From positions 1 through 64,000 of the forward strand of contig NZ_KB906261.1 of NCBI RefSeq assembly GCF_000381265.1: DNA of 64,000 bases. Reading direction: 5' to 3'. The DNA comes from Curvibacter lanceolatus ATCC 14669 (GTDB lineage Bacteria; Pseudomonadota; Gammaproteobacteria; Burkholderiales; Burkholderiaceae_C). How positions within the stretch are numbered: the first letter of the stretch is position 1; each line of letters starts with the position of its first letter. Below are positions 18,635 to 27,440 of the stretch, piece by piece. Made by a program: the position numbers and the translations under genes. The notes under the pieces are model-generated. The model had not been told where the DNA came from. It saw nothing but the letters and a program-made list of their open reading frames with translations, and made no database searches.

Positions 18635-18958
18635 TTAGGATGCGGCGGGCTTACCGCACCCGGGGCAAAACTTCGCGGCGGGCGGCACGTCGGCGCTGCA
18701 CGCGGCGCACTTTGTCGCCGTCTGGGCAACCCCGCACTGCGGGCAAAAGCGCGTGCCTGCCGTCACGAACGTGCCGCACTTTGCGCATGCTGCCCCGGGC
18801 GGCGCAGGCTGGCCGCCGTAATTGCCGGGAGGCATTCCGCCCGGCGGGGGACCGCCGTAATTGCCGTAGCCGCCATGGTGGCCGCCGCCGTGGCCACCGC
18901 CGTGGCCACCGCCGTGATGGCCGCCCATCATTCCACGCAGGTGATCAAAAAATCCCAT
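18635..18958 (-). CDS. Gly/His-rich protein with double zinc ribbon
   Basis: A 107-residue protein in two parts. The N-terminal half is a repetitive Gly/His stretch (GGHHGGGHGGGHGGG...). The C-terminal half has four CxxC pairs (CAKCG, CPQCG, CAACS, CPGCG) that fit two zinc ribbons of the rubredoxin-like type. No signal peptide is seen, so it is expected to be cytoplasmic. AAGGAG stands 8 nt before the ATG. A zinc-binding or buffering role is inferred from composition and context. No named family is recognised beyond zinc ribbon. Confidence 0.75.
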   Translation of the reverse strand: MGFFDHLRGMMGGHHGGGHGGGHGGGHHGGYGNYGGPPPGGMPPGNYGGQPAPPGAACAKCGTFVTAGTRFCPQCGVAQTATKCAACSADVPPAAKFCPGCGKPAAS

Positions 18959-19022
18959 GAGGACACTCCTTGCAAACGCATCTAACCGAAGAGAAATGAC
19001 CGGGTGGCCGGGTCGATGCCCT

Positions 19023-19753
19023 TTAATGTATCCTGCCCAGCAGTTCGAACAGGGTAAGGCGGCGTTCTTTTGGCTCCTGTCCTACGTGTCCGGCGCGAAT
19101 GGGCACGCAATAGACGGAGAACACCGTTGTCACTCGCGCTTCCAATGCTGCCCTGCGGGTATGACTCATAAAGTGCGCACCCCGCAACTGCTGGGCGAGC
19201 CCGAGCAAGAGGCCGCTCGCCAGCGAGTCCTGCAACCAAATGCGCGCTGTTCGGGGGCGACGTTCCGGGATAACAAAGTAGCCTCCGATAAAGGCGAAGC
19301 CGGCCGAGGCGTGTCCCGCAGGAAAGCAATGTCCGCCGCCCCCATCGGCCACTGCGCTCCAGTGCGGCACGTAGGGCAACCATCCTCCGAAAATCTTCAG
19401 ATCCCAAGGGCAACCAGTAAGGCTGAGCCACTTCAAGGCCGAGACGGACAGCGAACACCAGTGGGGTTGTCACAGCCAACTGCACGCGGGACTGCCGATC
19501 GAGCCGGCGCAGCGGTCCCACTGGCCAGACCGCCAAGGCCAACCCCGCAGACAGCACCCATGCCGCGCGGCGGCCACCCGTGTGGAGTATCTGAGTCAAG
19601 AACCAATGGTCGCGAAGCGGAAATCGTTCCGCGCCCCCCCATGGCGCGTGCGAGCGCGACGTCGAGTGAGGTCGCATCCAAGAGCATCAAGCCCACGAGG
19701 ACCAGGCCGGTTATGAAAAGCAATGACCGGTCGGACCGGGGCGCAGCAGCCAT
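19023..19753 (-). pseudogene. PAP2-family phosphatase, disrupted by two frameshifts
   Basis: Three frames must be joined to read one PAP2 protein. It starts MAAAPRSDRSLL at 19753 and shifts near a run of seven C at about 19634-19640. It then continues through FPLRDHWFLTQILHTGG and shifts again near 19430 into LKWLSLTG, followed by HCFPAGHASAGFAF and QQLRGAHFMSHT. The catalytic signatures are therefore present but not in one frame, and a last shift seems to scramble the C-terminus. The homopolymer location means a sequencing error cannot be excluded for the first shift. Confidence 0.7.
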
Positions 19754-20043
19754 GGCCGCGATTCTGCACCGCGCGACTGGAGAAAACTTGTCTAAAACAG
19801 CAGAGTTGCCGCACCCCCTGCCAAGTGGATGAGACGGAACAGTGTCGTCGCATATGGCGCGAAGATTTGGACTGAGCGCAGGACCGGGCGTTCGCGCGCT
19901 ATGGTACGGGTCACCGCTGCAGCGCGTCTCGGCTGTGGAGTGCGTGAAGCGCAATCGCGGGCGTGCACCGTCACGTTATGCTAGCGAACCATGCCACTGC
20001 AGATACTGGCCCGTCAATGAACCCTGCTTGAACAAAGATCCCC

Positions 20044-20544
20044 ATGAATTCTGAAGGAATTGAGCTAGATCTCGGCAAAGCCGCTGATGCCGTCGTCGGC
20101 GTCACCGCCGACGATGACGGTGACCTGACCGACATGCTGGGAGAGCTGCGTGTGTTGCTTCCCAGTGCCCAGTTGCTGTCGGCCTTTCTCATCACCGTGC
20201 CGTTCAACAGCGGCTTCGCCAATATCGTCGCTTCGGAGAAGACGGTTTTTCTCGCGACATTCACCCTGTCTATCTTGAGCTTGGTGCTGCTCAGTGCACC
20301 GGCGGTGCAGCACCGGGTCATCCGCCCGCTGACCGACCGCGCCGGTTTCAAACGCTTGGCAACGCGGCAGATCGTCGTGGGGGCGGTTTTGCTCGCGATG
20401 GCACTTACGTTGGCGACACAATTGGTGCTTTCCACCGTGTTCGGTCACGGGGTCGGAATCGTGTTCGCCTCTCTCACTGGGGGGCTGCTACTCCTTCTAT
20501 GGTGGGTGCTGCCGAAGGTGTTGCGAGCCAAAGGGCACATGTGA
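20044..20544 (+). CDS. DUF6328 family membrane protein
   Basis: A 166-residue protein with a charged N-terminal segment and four predicted hydrophobic helices. It has the family pattern LLPSAQLLSAFLITVPF and SAPAVQHRVIRPLTDR. DUF6328 proteins are small actinobacterial/proteobacterial membrane proteins with no established function, sometimes labelled sodium/proton antiporter without evidence. The Shine-Dalgarno is weak. It precedes the VWA gene by 87 bp on the same strand. Confidence 0.7.
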   Translation: MNSEGIELDLGKAADAVVGVTADDDGDLTDMLGELRVLLPSAQLLSAFLITVPFNSGFANIVASEKTVFLATFTLSILSLVLLSAPAVQHRVIRPLTDRAGFKRLATRQIVVGAVLLAMALTLATQLVLSTVFGHGVGIVFASLTGGLLLLLWWVLPKVLRAKGHM

Positions 20545-20631
20545 CGCCGGACGGAGCCTGAGCCAACTCTCGGGTACCCTGAGATTGGCAACCGGCTATC
20601 AGATCAATCGCTGCGCTTCAAGGAGAGCACC

Positions 20632-21423
20632 ATGAACGGCAAACTCACACTCAACTTAGAAAAATCGGCCAGTGTCCTGCGCCTCGCGCTCGACAAGGCC
20701 GGCGTGGTCGCAAACGTCAAGGCGGAGACCGCTGCGATTATCGATGTCTCGGGCTCTTTCGAGCACGAGCACGAGGAGGGCACGACCAGCCTCCTCCTTG
20801 AGCGGCTCGTGCCGTACTGCGTCGTGCTTGACCCGGACCGTAAGATGGATGTATTCACTTTCAGTTCGGGCGAACCCAGTGCGCACTACGTGGGTAGCGT
20901 CACGCCGGAGGATGCCCAAGGCTACGTCACGCGCAACATCGTCGAGCGGGTTCCCGGCTGGAACGGCGGCACGACTTACAGCTTCGTGATTGAACGAGCG
21001 CTGGAGCACTTTGGCTGGAAGGAATGCGAGGAGGCCCACCAGACGTCGCAGGGCAAGGGTTTCCTGTGGCGGCTCTTCAACTCGCCAACGCACGACCATG
21101 GGCACGGGACGCCCCACACCCACGAGAAAAAGCGCTCCCTGGTGCTCTTCATCACGGACGGCGAGAACGAAAAGAACGACGAAGGCCGCACCACCCGCGT
21201 GCTCGAGGAGTCCCAGCGGCGTGGCGACCAGGTCTACTTCCTCTTCATAGGCGCCTGCGAAGACCGGAACGTCAAGTTCGAGTTCGTCAAGACGATCGCG
21301 AGCCGTTTCAGGAACACCGGGTTGGTGGTCATCCGCGATCTGGAAGCCTTCGTCGCTCAGTCGGACGAAGAGCTCAATGCGGCCCTGCTCGGGCCGGAGC
21401 TGCTGGAGTGGCTGAAGTCTTAA
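20632..21423 (+). CDS. TerF-like VWA domain protein
   Basis: A 263-residue cytoplasmic protein with a von Willebrand A domain. The MIDAS motif DxSxS is at about 38-42 (DVSGS), the conserved Thr lies in NGGTTYS (about 118-124) and the Asp in FITDGEN (about 178-183). This matches VWA proteins of the tellurium-resistance/stress group, which bind metal ions through MIDAS. A His-rich insert (THDHGHGTPHTHE, about 153-165) breaks the domain and is unusual. AAGGAG precedes the ATG. No other ter genes are nearby. Confidence 0.78.
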   Translation: MNGKLTLNLEKSASVLRLALDKAGVVANVKAETAAIIDVSGSFEHEHEEGTTSLLLERLVPYCVVLDPDRKMDVFTFSSGEPSAHYVGSVTPEDAQGYVTRNIVERVPGWNGGTTYSFVIERALEHFGWKECEEAHQTSQGKGFLWRLFNSPTHDHGHGTPHTHEKKRSLVLFITDGENEKNDEGRTTRVLEESQRRGDQVYFLFIGACEDRNVKFEFVKTIASRFRNTGLVVIRDLEAFVAQSDEELNAALLGPELLEWLKS

Positions 21424-21576
21424 GAGGGACGATCCTAGCGCCTGCGTCGCCACCTCTATGCCCTCGCAGCCACGAAGGGCTTTCGGATCACGGCAACGGC
21501 CTGGGCAGTCCTACATCGCCCAGCGGTGACATCTGCATAATTGCCTCATGCACTGGCGCATGGGAAGGATCATGTC

Positions 21577-22065
21577 ATGAGACTCACGCGGATTGCTCCT
21601 GGCGTTTTGCTGGCGTATCTTGCCTTGGGCGCCAGTTTGGCACAGGCGACAGAGCAAATTCTCTATAAGTCTGTTCTGCCAGATGGCACCGTGTCGTATT
21701 CGGACAAACCGATTCCGGGTACCCGCGCGGAGCCATTAGCGGTCGAACCGCACCCGGCCAATCCCAAGGCAGCTCAGGCTGCCGAAATTTCGGCGGTCAA
21801 GCGCCGAGAACAAATGCTGCGCGACTTCGATGCCCGAGCGGCGCGCGCCGCTGAGTTGGATCAGCACATTCCCGTGGCAGCGTCCGTGGCCGAACAGGCC
21901 CGAGAACAGGCCCGGCGAGGAGCAGCGGTGCAGGAGGGTGATCGCCAGGGGCGACGGCTCACGTCCGAATACTTCCGTCGTCAGCAGCTCTTGCAGACTG
22001 CGCAGGCACAGGCAGAGGTGCGGTTGAACGCACTGGTGCAGCAACGGGCGGCTCTCCAGCCCTAG
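21577..22065 (+). CDS. DUF4124 domain secreted protein
   Basis: A 162-residue protein with a signal peptide (cleaved near AQA-TEQ, about 24). It then has the DUF4124 segment LYKSVLPDGTVSYSDKP and a long Arg/Ala/Gln-rich helical region, probably coiled coil. The ATG at 21577 is chosen over an upstream in-frame codon because GGAAGGA precedes it and the signal peptide starts there. DUF4124 proteins are periplasmic with unknown role. Confidence 0.75.
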   Translation: MRLTRIAPGVLLAYLALGASLAQATEQILYKSVLPDGTVSYSDKPIPGTRAEPLAVEPHPANPKAAQAAEISAVKRREQMLRDFDARAARAAELDQHIPVAASVAEQAREQARRGAAVQEGDRQGRRLTSEYFRRQQLLQTAQAQAEVRLNALVQQRAALQP

Positions 22066-22192
22066 TCAGAACGCCTGCGCGGCGGCGGTCGGTTACGTCC
22101 CACGCACAAACGAGCACATCCCCGACAGCTATCCGACATGGTAGAGCCCTCTAATGAAAGTAACCGGGCCTTTTGTCCGCCAAGGAGTTGCA

Positions 22193-22456
22193 ATGAAACT
22201 GCTTATCGCCCTGTTGGCCGTTGCGGGCCTTTCCGGCTGCGTCGCCTATGGCGGCGGCGGCTCGTACGGAACCGGCGCTCATTACGACAACTCGCCCTAC
22301 TACAGCGGCGGCTACTACCGCAGCCAGCCGTACTACTACGGCGGCACCTATCGGCGCGACACCGACCGCGAGGGCCACCGCGACCAGCGTGATCGTGACG
22401 GGGACGGAGTGCCCAACCGCCGCGATGCGTATCCGAACGATCCCTATCGCCGCTGA
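22193..22456 (+). CDS. Small lipoprotein, Gly/Tyr-rich with DRDGDG segment
   Basis: An 87-residue lipoprotein (lipobox LSGC, Cys about 15). A Gly/Tyr/Ser-rich middle precedes a charged C-terminal part with DRDGDGVPNRRD, which resembles a thrombospondin type 3 or EF-hand-like calcium loop. AAGGAG stands just before the ATG at 22193. No named family is recognised. It may form an operon with the following secreted protein (47-bp gap). Confidence 0.7.
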   Translation: MKLLIALLAVAGLSGCVAYGGGGSYGTGAHYDNSPYYSGGYYRSQPYYYGGTYRRDTDREGHRDQRDRDGDGVPNRRDAYPNDPYRR

Positions 22457-22503
22457 CCTATCCACGCGAGCCCAGTCAACTTTGCCACCAGAAGGCCCCC
22501 AAA

Positions 22504-22950
22504 ATGAACCACAAGCTAATCTCACTCGTCGCCGCCTGCTTTGCCGTGGGCAGTACCGCGGCGCTCGCGCTCACCAACGACGAGCACAAGGCCGAGATGA
22601 AAAAGGTCGAAGCCACCGCCAAGGCGGACAAGAAGGCCTGCGCAGCGATGAAGGACAACGCCCGGGACATCTGCAAGGCCGAAGCCAAAGGCAGGGAGAA
22701 GATCGCCAAGGCCGAGCTGGAGCAGCGCTTCAGGCCCAGCCCGAAGAACGAGGCTGATGTGAAGTCCGCCAAGGCAAATGCCACCTATGACGTGGCCAAG
22801 GAAAAGTGCGAGGACCAAAAGGGCGCTGCCCAAGCCACCTGCAAGAAGGAGGCGAAGGCAGCGCACGAGTCCGCCAAGGCCGACATGAAGGCAGAAAAGA
22901 AGGCCGAGAAGGCCGTACCTGCGAAGGCGGCAAACGCGAACAAGGGCTAG
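22504..22950 (+). CDS. Lys/Ala-rich secreted protein, unknown family
   Basis: A 148-residue protein with a signal peptide ending ALA-LTN (about 23). The mature part is almost entirely Ala, Lys and Glu, likely one long helix or coiled coil, with four cysteines in CAAMKDNARDIC and CEDQKGAAQATC spaced as two similar units. The paired Cys motifs may form disulfides or bind metal. A decayed relative lies at 12072-12404. It is convergent with the downstream metal ATPase, ending 10 bp from it. Confidence 0.7.
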   Translation: MNHKLISLVAACFAVGSTAALALTNDEHKAEMKKVEATAKADKKACAAMKDNARDICKAEAKGREKIAKAELEQRFRPSPKNEADVKSAKANATYDVAKEKCEDQKGAAQATCKKEAKAAHESAKADMKAEKKAEKAVPAKAANANKG

Positions 22951-22960
22951 CGACTGGGTC

Positions 22961-25603
22961 TCAGGAGGCAGTGGCGGGCGCTGCTTGTGGAACCGCGGCA
23001 CCGACGGAAGGCACACCTTCGAATGCCAGCAAGCGCAGCGCGTTGACCACCACGAGCAACGTCGATCCTTCGTGGAACAGAACAGCCGTGCCAATGTTCA
23101 GCCCAAAGATGGTTGCCGGGATCAGCACGGCCACAACCCCCAAACTCACCCACAAATTCTGGCGGATCACCCGCGCCGTGCGCCGCGACAGTGCGACCGC
23201 GAAAGGCAGCTGGCTCAGGTCGTCGGCCATCAGCGCCACGTCCGCGGTCTCCAGCGCTACATCTGAGCCGGCCGCGCCCATCGCGATGCCCACGGTCGCG
23301 TTCGCCATGGCCGGCGCATCATTGACCCCATCGCCCACCATCGCGACCCTTCCCTTCTCAAGCAACTTCTTGATGGCATCCACCTTGTGTTCCGGCATCA
23401 GGTCACCCTGCGCTTCAGTGAGGCCGACACTCTGCGCCACGGCTTCGGCAACGCGCTGGTTGTCGCCAGAGATCATGATCAGGCGCTCGATTCCGAGCTC
23501 CTTAAGGGCTCGCATCACGCCCGCTGCGGCCGGCCGGGGCGTATCCATGACGCCGAGCACACCCAGGTAGCGCTCTCCCAGGCGCACGACCATGGTCGTG
23601 CGTCCCTGGGCGATGAGCGCCTCGTTGGCGCGAGCCACCTCTGGCGGCATTGGCGCCCCGCCGATCTCGGAGAACATGGCGGCCTTGCCCACATGCAACA
23701 TTTCCCCGGCAACTCGTGCCGATACGCCCCGGCCAGTGATGCTCTGCACCGATTCGACGCCGGGTTCGGGGCTGCCTGAAGTCAGTCGCTTTTGTGCGCC
23801 TTCGACTATCGCGGAGGCCAGCGGATGGTCGCTGTGCCGCTCCACCGCCAGCGCGACCGTCAGCAACTCCGATTCGCTCGAACCGGGGCCGGCAACCACG
23901 TCCGTCAGCCGGGGCTTGCCTTCCGTGAGTGTCCCCGTCTTGTCGAACGCAATCGCCGTCAGGGTGCCCAGGTTCTCCAAAGGGCCGCCGCCTTTGACCA
24001 GCACGCCGCTGCGCCCGGCGCGAGCCACGCCGCTCAGCACGGCACTAGGCACCGAAATCGCCAGTGCGCAGGGGCTGGCCGCCACGAGCACGGCCATGGC
24101 CCGGTAGAAAGTTGTGCTGAACGGCTCGTCGATGACGAAGCCGGCGAACAGCAGAAGAACCACGCCAATGAGGATGACGGGAACGAAAATCCGTTCGAAC
24201 TTGTCGGTGAAATTCTGCGTGGGTGAGCGCTGCGTCTGAGCTTCGGTGACCAGCTTGACAACGCGTGCCATCGTGGACTCCGTCGAGGCACGGGCCACCA
24301 TGACTTCGATAGCGCCGGGTCCATTGATCGTGCCTGCGAACACCTTGTGCAGTGCGGCAACCTTCTCGAACGCCCGCAACGCCGCCTGGGAATCGTCGAC
24401 CGGCCGCTTGTCCACGGGCACGCTTTCACCGGTGACGGGGGCCTGGTTCACGCTTGACTCGCCACGTACCACGAAGCCGTCGGCGGGCAGCCGCTCGTTC
24501 GGCTTGACGAGCACCACGTCGCCCACGGCGAGTTGCGCCACCGCGACCTGCTCCGTGCTGCCGTCGGGCCGTTTCACCAGCGCAGTTTCGGGCGCGAGTT
24601 TTGCCAGCGCTTCAATCGCCTTGCGCGCTCGCCCCATGGCGTAATGTTCCAGCGAGTGGCCAAGACTGAACAGGAACAGGAGCAGGCCTCCTTCGGCCCA
24701 TTGACCGAGTGCGGCCGCGCCGGCGGCGGCAACGAGCATCAGCGTGTCGATCTCGAAGCGCTTCGCGCGGATGTTTTCGATCGCCTCTTTTAGCGTGTAG
24801 TAGCCGCCGAAGACATACGCGGCAATGTAGAAGCCCTTGCTGACGAGTTCGGGCGCGAGGTCGCGCCACGCCAGCAGCCAGCCGATGAGCACCATGAGGC
24901 CGGCCAGCAACGCAAAGATCAATTCGGACTTTTCTCCGAAGGGCCCGCCATGGTCATGGGCATGGCCCGCGCCGGCGTGATCCGCATGGTCGTGGTCATG
25001 GTCCTTCCCGTCGGCATGGTCATCGTGACCGTGCTCGGCATGCGCATGACCCTGGTGCGGCGTTGGCGCGTCATCGTGCGCATGGCCGCCCTCATGCGCA
25101 CGGCCGTCGTGCGAATGCACGCCTTCACCGTGTTTCGCCGGGGCCGAGCTCGCTGGCTTCAGGGGAAGCCCAAGCATTTCGAGTTCGGACCTGACCTTCG
25201 CTTCATCGACCAGCGACCGGTCGAATTCGATGCGAACGGAACCCGTGGTTGAAACTTCCGCCTCGACCACGCCCTGGAGTGCGGAGATCTTGTCGCTCAG
25301 GCGCCTCGCGGCGCGCGCGTGCTGGGTCGATGTGTGGAACGCCAGATGCGCGAAGCGTTCGCCCAGCTCGGCGCCCGATGAGGCAGCGAGTTCGCGCACA
25401 CGCTGCAGCGAGATCGTGTCGGGCCGGTAGTGAATGCACAACTGAGGCGGCTGCGAACCCCCGGCGTTGGCAACATGCACCTCACTGATGCCGTTGCGAC
25501 CTGAGAGCAGCGAGATGAGCCGCGCCACGCACAGGTCCTTGACATCTTCCACGCCGGATAGAAGGACGGGAATGTCGAGGCGGATTTTTTCGGCTTTGGC
25601 CAT
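22961..25603 (-). CDS. P1B-4-type metal ATPase with SPC motif and long His-rich N-terminus
   Basis: An 880-residue cation-exporting ATPase. Two degenerate HMA-like domains without CxxC occupy about 1-150, then a His-rich segment with more than 20 His runs from about 158 to 218. The membrane motif is SPC (about 510-512) in place of CPC, and the last helix has HEGST (about 844-848). Together these identify subgroup P1B-4 (Co2+/Zn2+/Fe2+/Cd2+ exporters such as CoaT and CtpD). DKTGT (Asp about 554), HP and GDGVNDAP are intact. It is divergent from the exchanger gene across 182 bp. Cobalt is a likely substrate, but iron or zinc is possible. Confidence 0.9.
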   Translation of the reverse strand: MAKAEKIRLDIPVLLSGVEDVKDLCVARLISLLSGRNGISEVHVANAGGSQPPQLCIHYRPDTISLQRVRELAASSGAELGERFAHLAFHTSTQHARAARRLSDKISALQGVVEAEVSTTGSVRIEFDRSLVDEAKVRSELEMLGLPLKPASSAPAKHGEGVHSHDGRAHEGGHAHDDAPTPHQGHAHAEHGHDDHADGKDHDHDHADHAGAGHAHDHGGPFGEKSELIFALLAGLMVLIGWLLAWRDLAPELVSKGFYIAAYVFGGYYTLKEAIENIRAKRFEIDTLMLVAAAGAAALGQWAEGGLLLFLFSLGHSLEHYAMGRARKAIEALAKLAPETALVKRPDGSTEQVAVAQLAVGDVVLVKPNERLPADGFVVRGESSVNQAPVTGESVPVDKRPVDDSQAALRAFEKVAALHKVFAGTINGPGAIEVMVARASTESTMARVVKLVTEAQTQRSPTQNFTDKFERIFVPVILIGVVLLLFAGFVIDEPFSTTFYRAMAVLVAASPCALAISVPSAVLSGVARAGRSGVLVKGGGPLENLGTLTAIAFDKTGTLTEGKPRLTDVVAGPGSSESELLTVALAVERHSDHPLASAIVEGAQKRLTSGSPEPGVESVQSITGRGVSARVAGEMLHVGKAAMFSEIGGAPMPPEVARANEALIAQGRTTMVVRLGERYLGVLGVMDTPRPAAAGVMRALKELGIERLIMISGDNQRVAEAVAQSVGLTEAQGDLMPEHKVDAIKKLLEKGRVAMVGDGVNDAPAMANATVGIAMGAAGSDVALETADVALMADDLSQLPFAVALSRRTARVIRQNLWVSLGVVAVLIPATIFGLNIGTAVLFHEGSTLLVVVNALRLLAFEGVPSVGAAVPQAAPATAS

Positions 25604-25785
25604 GGGTGCACTCCAGTTTTTCTTGTCAAGCTGCTGGGCTACTATGCAGCTCCAGCTGTTGTGAACAGTGGATTATGAGGTCGCGAGTTATCGCAGTCGG
25701 GCCCGCCGAGGGCCCCACAGCACACAAGCTCGTGGGTAAGATCGGCTGCCGGGCCAAACCCGACAACGTACTGCGAAGCACCACA

Positions 25786-27072
25786 ATGAGAAAGTTTCTT
25801 GTCCTGCTGGCCATTGCCATTGCCGCGATTGTCCCGGCCGCCATCTTCCGGATCAGCGGATGGCGCCCCAATGCTGTCGTGGACACGGCCGTGTTCGGGC
25901 TCGCCGTGCTGGCGGCCGGCTTCATGCTCTCGTGGGGCGCCGAAGCCGCAGAGAAGCGCATTTCGCAGGGCCTCATACTGGCTCTCGTCGCACTCATCAC
26001 AGTCCTGCCCGAGTATGCAGTCGACATGTACTACGCGTACCAGGCTGGCAAGGCGCCTGAGTCGAACTATGTGCACTATGCCGCGGCCAATATGACAGGC
26101 GCCAACCGGCTGCTGGTCGGCGTGGCGTGGCCTCTCATGGTGTTCCTTCATTGGTGGCGCACCCGCAAGCGCACCATCGAACTGGCAAGCGTGAACGTGC
26201 TGGAAGTGGGTTTCCTATTGGTGGCCAGCGTCTACGCATTTTCGATCGTCCTGAAGAACCGCATCAATCTGGTTGACACGGTCATTCTGGTCCTGATTTT
26301 CGGCACCTATCTTTGGTTCACGAGCCGGCTGCCGAAGGTGGAAACGGGCCTCGAAGCCGACGATGAGCCCGGCCCGGCCGCGGCGCTGTCGGAGCTCTCT
26401 CCGCGAAAGCAGTGGGCCTGGATGGCCGGGCTGGCGATCGTCGCCGCGGGCGTGATCCTGGCGGCAGCCGAGCCGTTCGCTGAATCCATCGTCGCCTCAG
26501 GGCGCATCCTGGGCATCGACGAGTTCCTGCTGATCCAGTGGCTTGCACCCTTGGCGAGCGAGGCGCCGGCAGTCGTCATCGCCATCCTGTTCGTCCTTTC
26601 GGGGCGCGCCGAGGGCGGGCTCACAACTATGATCAGCGACAAGATCAACCAGTGGACCCTGCTGGTGGGCATGCTGCCGCTGGCGATGAGCGTCGGCGCC
26701 GGAGCGATTGCGTCGTTGCCGCTGGACGCGCGGCAGCACGAGGAATTCTTCCTGACCGCGGCACAGTCGCTGTTCGGGGTGGCCCTACTGCTGCGGTTGC
26801 GCTTCAGCCTGCTGTCGGCGGTCGTGCTTGCGGCCCTTTTCTCGGTTCAAATTGTCCTGGCCTTTGTTTATCGCGCGGATGCCGCCAAGGCGATCGCTTC
26901 GCTGACTATGCTGGGATGGTTGTACCTCGGGCTTGCCGCCGTCCTATTCATGCTGTCGGGGCCGGCCGCCTGGCGCGCCGTCAGGAAACTGGAGGCCACG
27001 ATTCATGGGCACGATCCGCAGGCGGCGGCACGCCGGGGGTCAGGTCCTGATACCGTCGGGCGCAACGGCTGA
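25786..27072 (+). CDS. CaCA-superfamily (sodium/calcium-type) exchanger
   Basis: A 428-residue polytopic antiporter. Two inverted alpha repeats are recognisable: TVLPEYAVDMYY...NMTGANRLLVG in the first half and LASEAPAVVIAIL...SDKINQWTLLVG in the second. They carry the acidic and Asn residues that coordinate the cation. The ATG at 25786 starts at the first helix; an upstream in-frame start adds a non-conserved 60-residue leader. A cytosolic loop separates the halves (about 180-215). It is divergent from the P1B-4 ATPase, suggesting shared regulation. The cation (Ca2+ or another divalent) cannot be told from sequence. Confidence 0.85.
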   Translation: MRKFLVLLAIAIAAIVPAAIFRISGWRPNAVVDTAVFGLAVLAAGFMLSWGAEAAEKRISQGLILALVALITVLPEYAVDMYYAYQAGKAPESNYVHYAAANMTGANRLLVGVAWPLMVFLHWWRTRKRTIELASVNVLEVGFLLVASVYAFSIVLKNRINLVDTVILVLIFGTYLWFTSRLPKVETGLEADDEPGPAAALSELSPRKQWAWMAGLAIVAAGVILAAAEPFAESIVASGRILGIDEFLLIQWLAPLASEAPAVVIAILFVLSGRAEGGLTTMISDKINQWTLLVGMLPLAMSVGAGAIASLPLDARQHEEFFLTAAQSLFGVALLLRLRFSLLSAVVLAALFSVQIVLAFVYRADAAKAIASLTMLGWLYLGLAAVLFMLSGPAAWRAVRKLEATIHGHDPQAAARRGSGPDTVGRNG

Positions 27073-27135
27073 GTAAACGCGCTACCGCCAGCTCTTCGCA
27101 ATTTCGGGATGCCGTCCTACCACCCAGGAAGTGCG
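26525..27135. repeat. 611-bp inverted duplication, right copy
   Basis: Source copy of the segment found inverted at 17238-17848. It runs from inside the exchanger gene to 63 bp past its stop. The intact gene here shows that this is the parental side. Confidence 0.9.
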
Positions 27136-27174
27136 GTAGCGCTAAGGTTGGCCCTTCAATCCAAGGAGCAAATC

Positions 27175-27390
27175 ATGGCCAATCAACCCGCCGAGAAACC
27201 CGGCCCCCATCATCCGCACCAAGGCCACGTTCCAGGTGATCTGGATCCCCAAGGCCACCGCGACAAAAGCGCTCCACCAACAGGCACAACGGAAGAGCCT
27301 GGCGCCCATCATCCGCACGAGGGCCACAAACCCGGGGACCTGGACCCGCACGGACACCGCGATACGTCGGGCGGACAACAGAGGAAGTAA
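27175..27390 (+). CDS. His-rich tandem-repeat small protein
   Basis: A 71-residue cytoplasmic protein made of two near-identical units of about 19 residues, each of the form HHPHxGHxPGDLDPxGHRD, joined by a short linker. The ATG at 27175 has AAGGAG 7 nt upstream. It contains 14 His plus ordered Asp residues, strongly suggesting nickel, cobalt or zinc binding. It follows the exchanger and is ended by a strong hairpin. No named family is recognised. Confidence 0.72.
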   Translation: MANQPAEKPGPHHPHQGHVPGDLDPQGHRDKSAPPTGTTEEPGAHHPHEGHKPGDLDPHGHRDTSGGQQRK

Positions 27391-27411
27391 GCTGCTTACG
27401 CAGCACTTGAG

Positions 27412-27440
27412 CGAGGCGGCGAGTCCGCCTCGTTGCGTTT
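27412..27440. terminator. Bidirectional hairpin terminator
   Basis: An 8-bp perfect stem (CGAGGCGG / CCGCCTCG) with a 5-nt loop followed by a T-rich tail. It lies between the convergent His-repeat gene and the CusF-like gene. Confidence 0.7.

Noticed and set aside
25604..25785. TTGACA on the minus strand upstream of the P1B-4 ATPase as its promoter
   Set aside because: It is only about 20 bp from the start codon, leaving no room for a -10 box.
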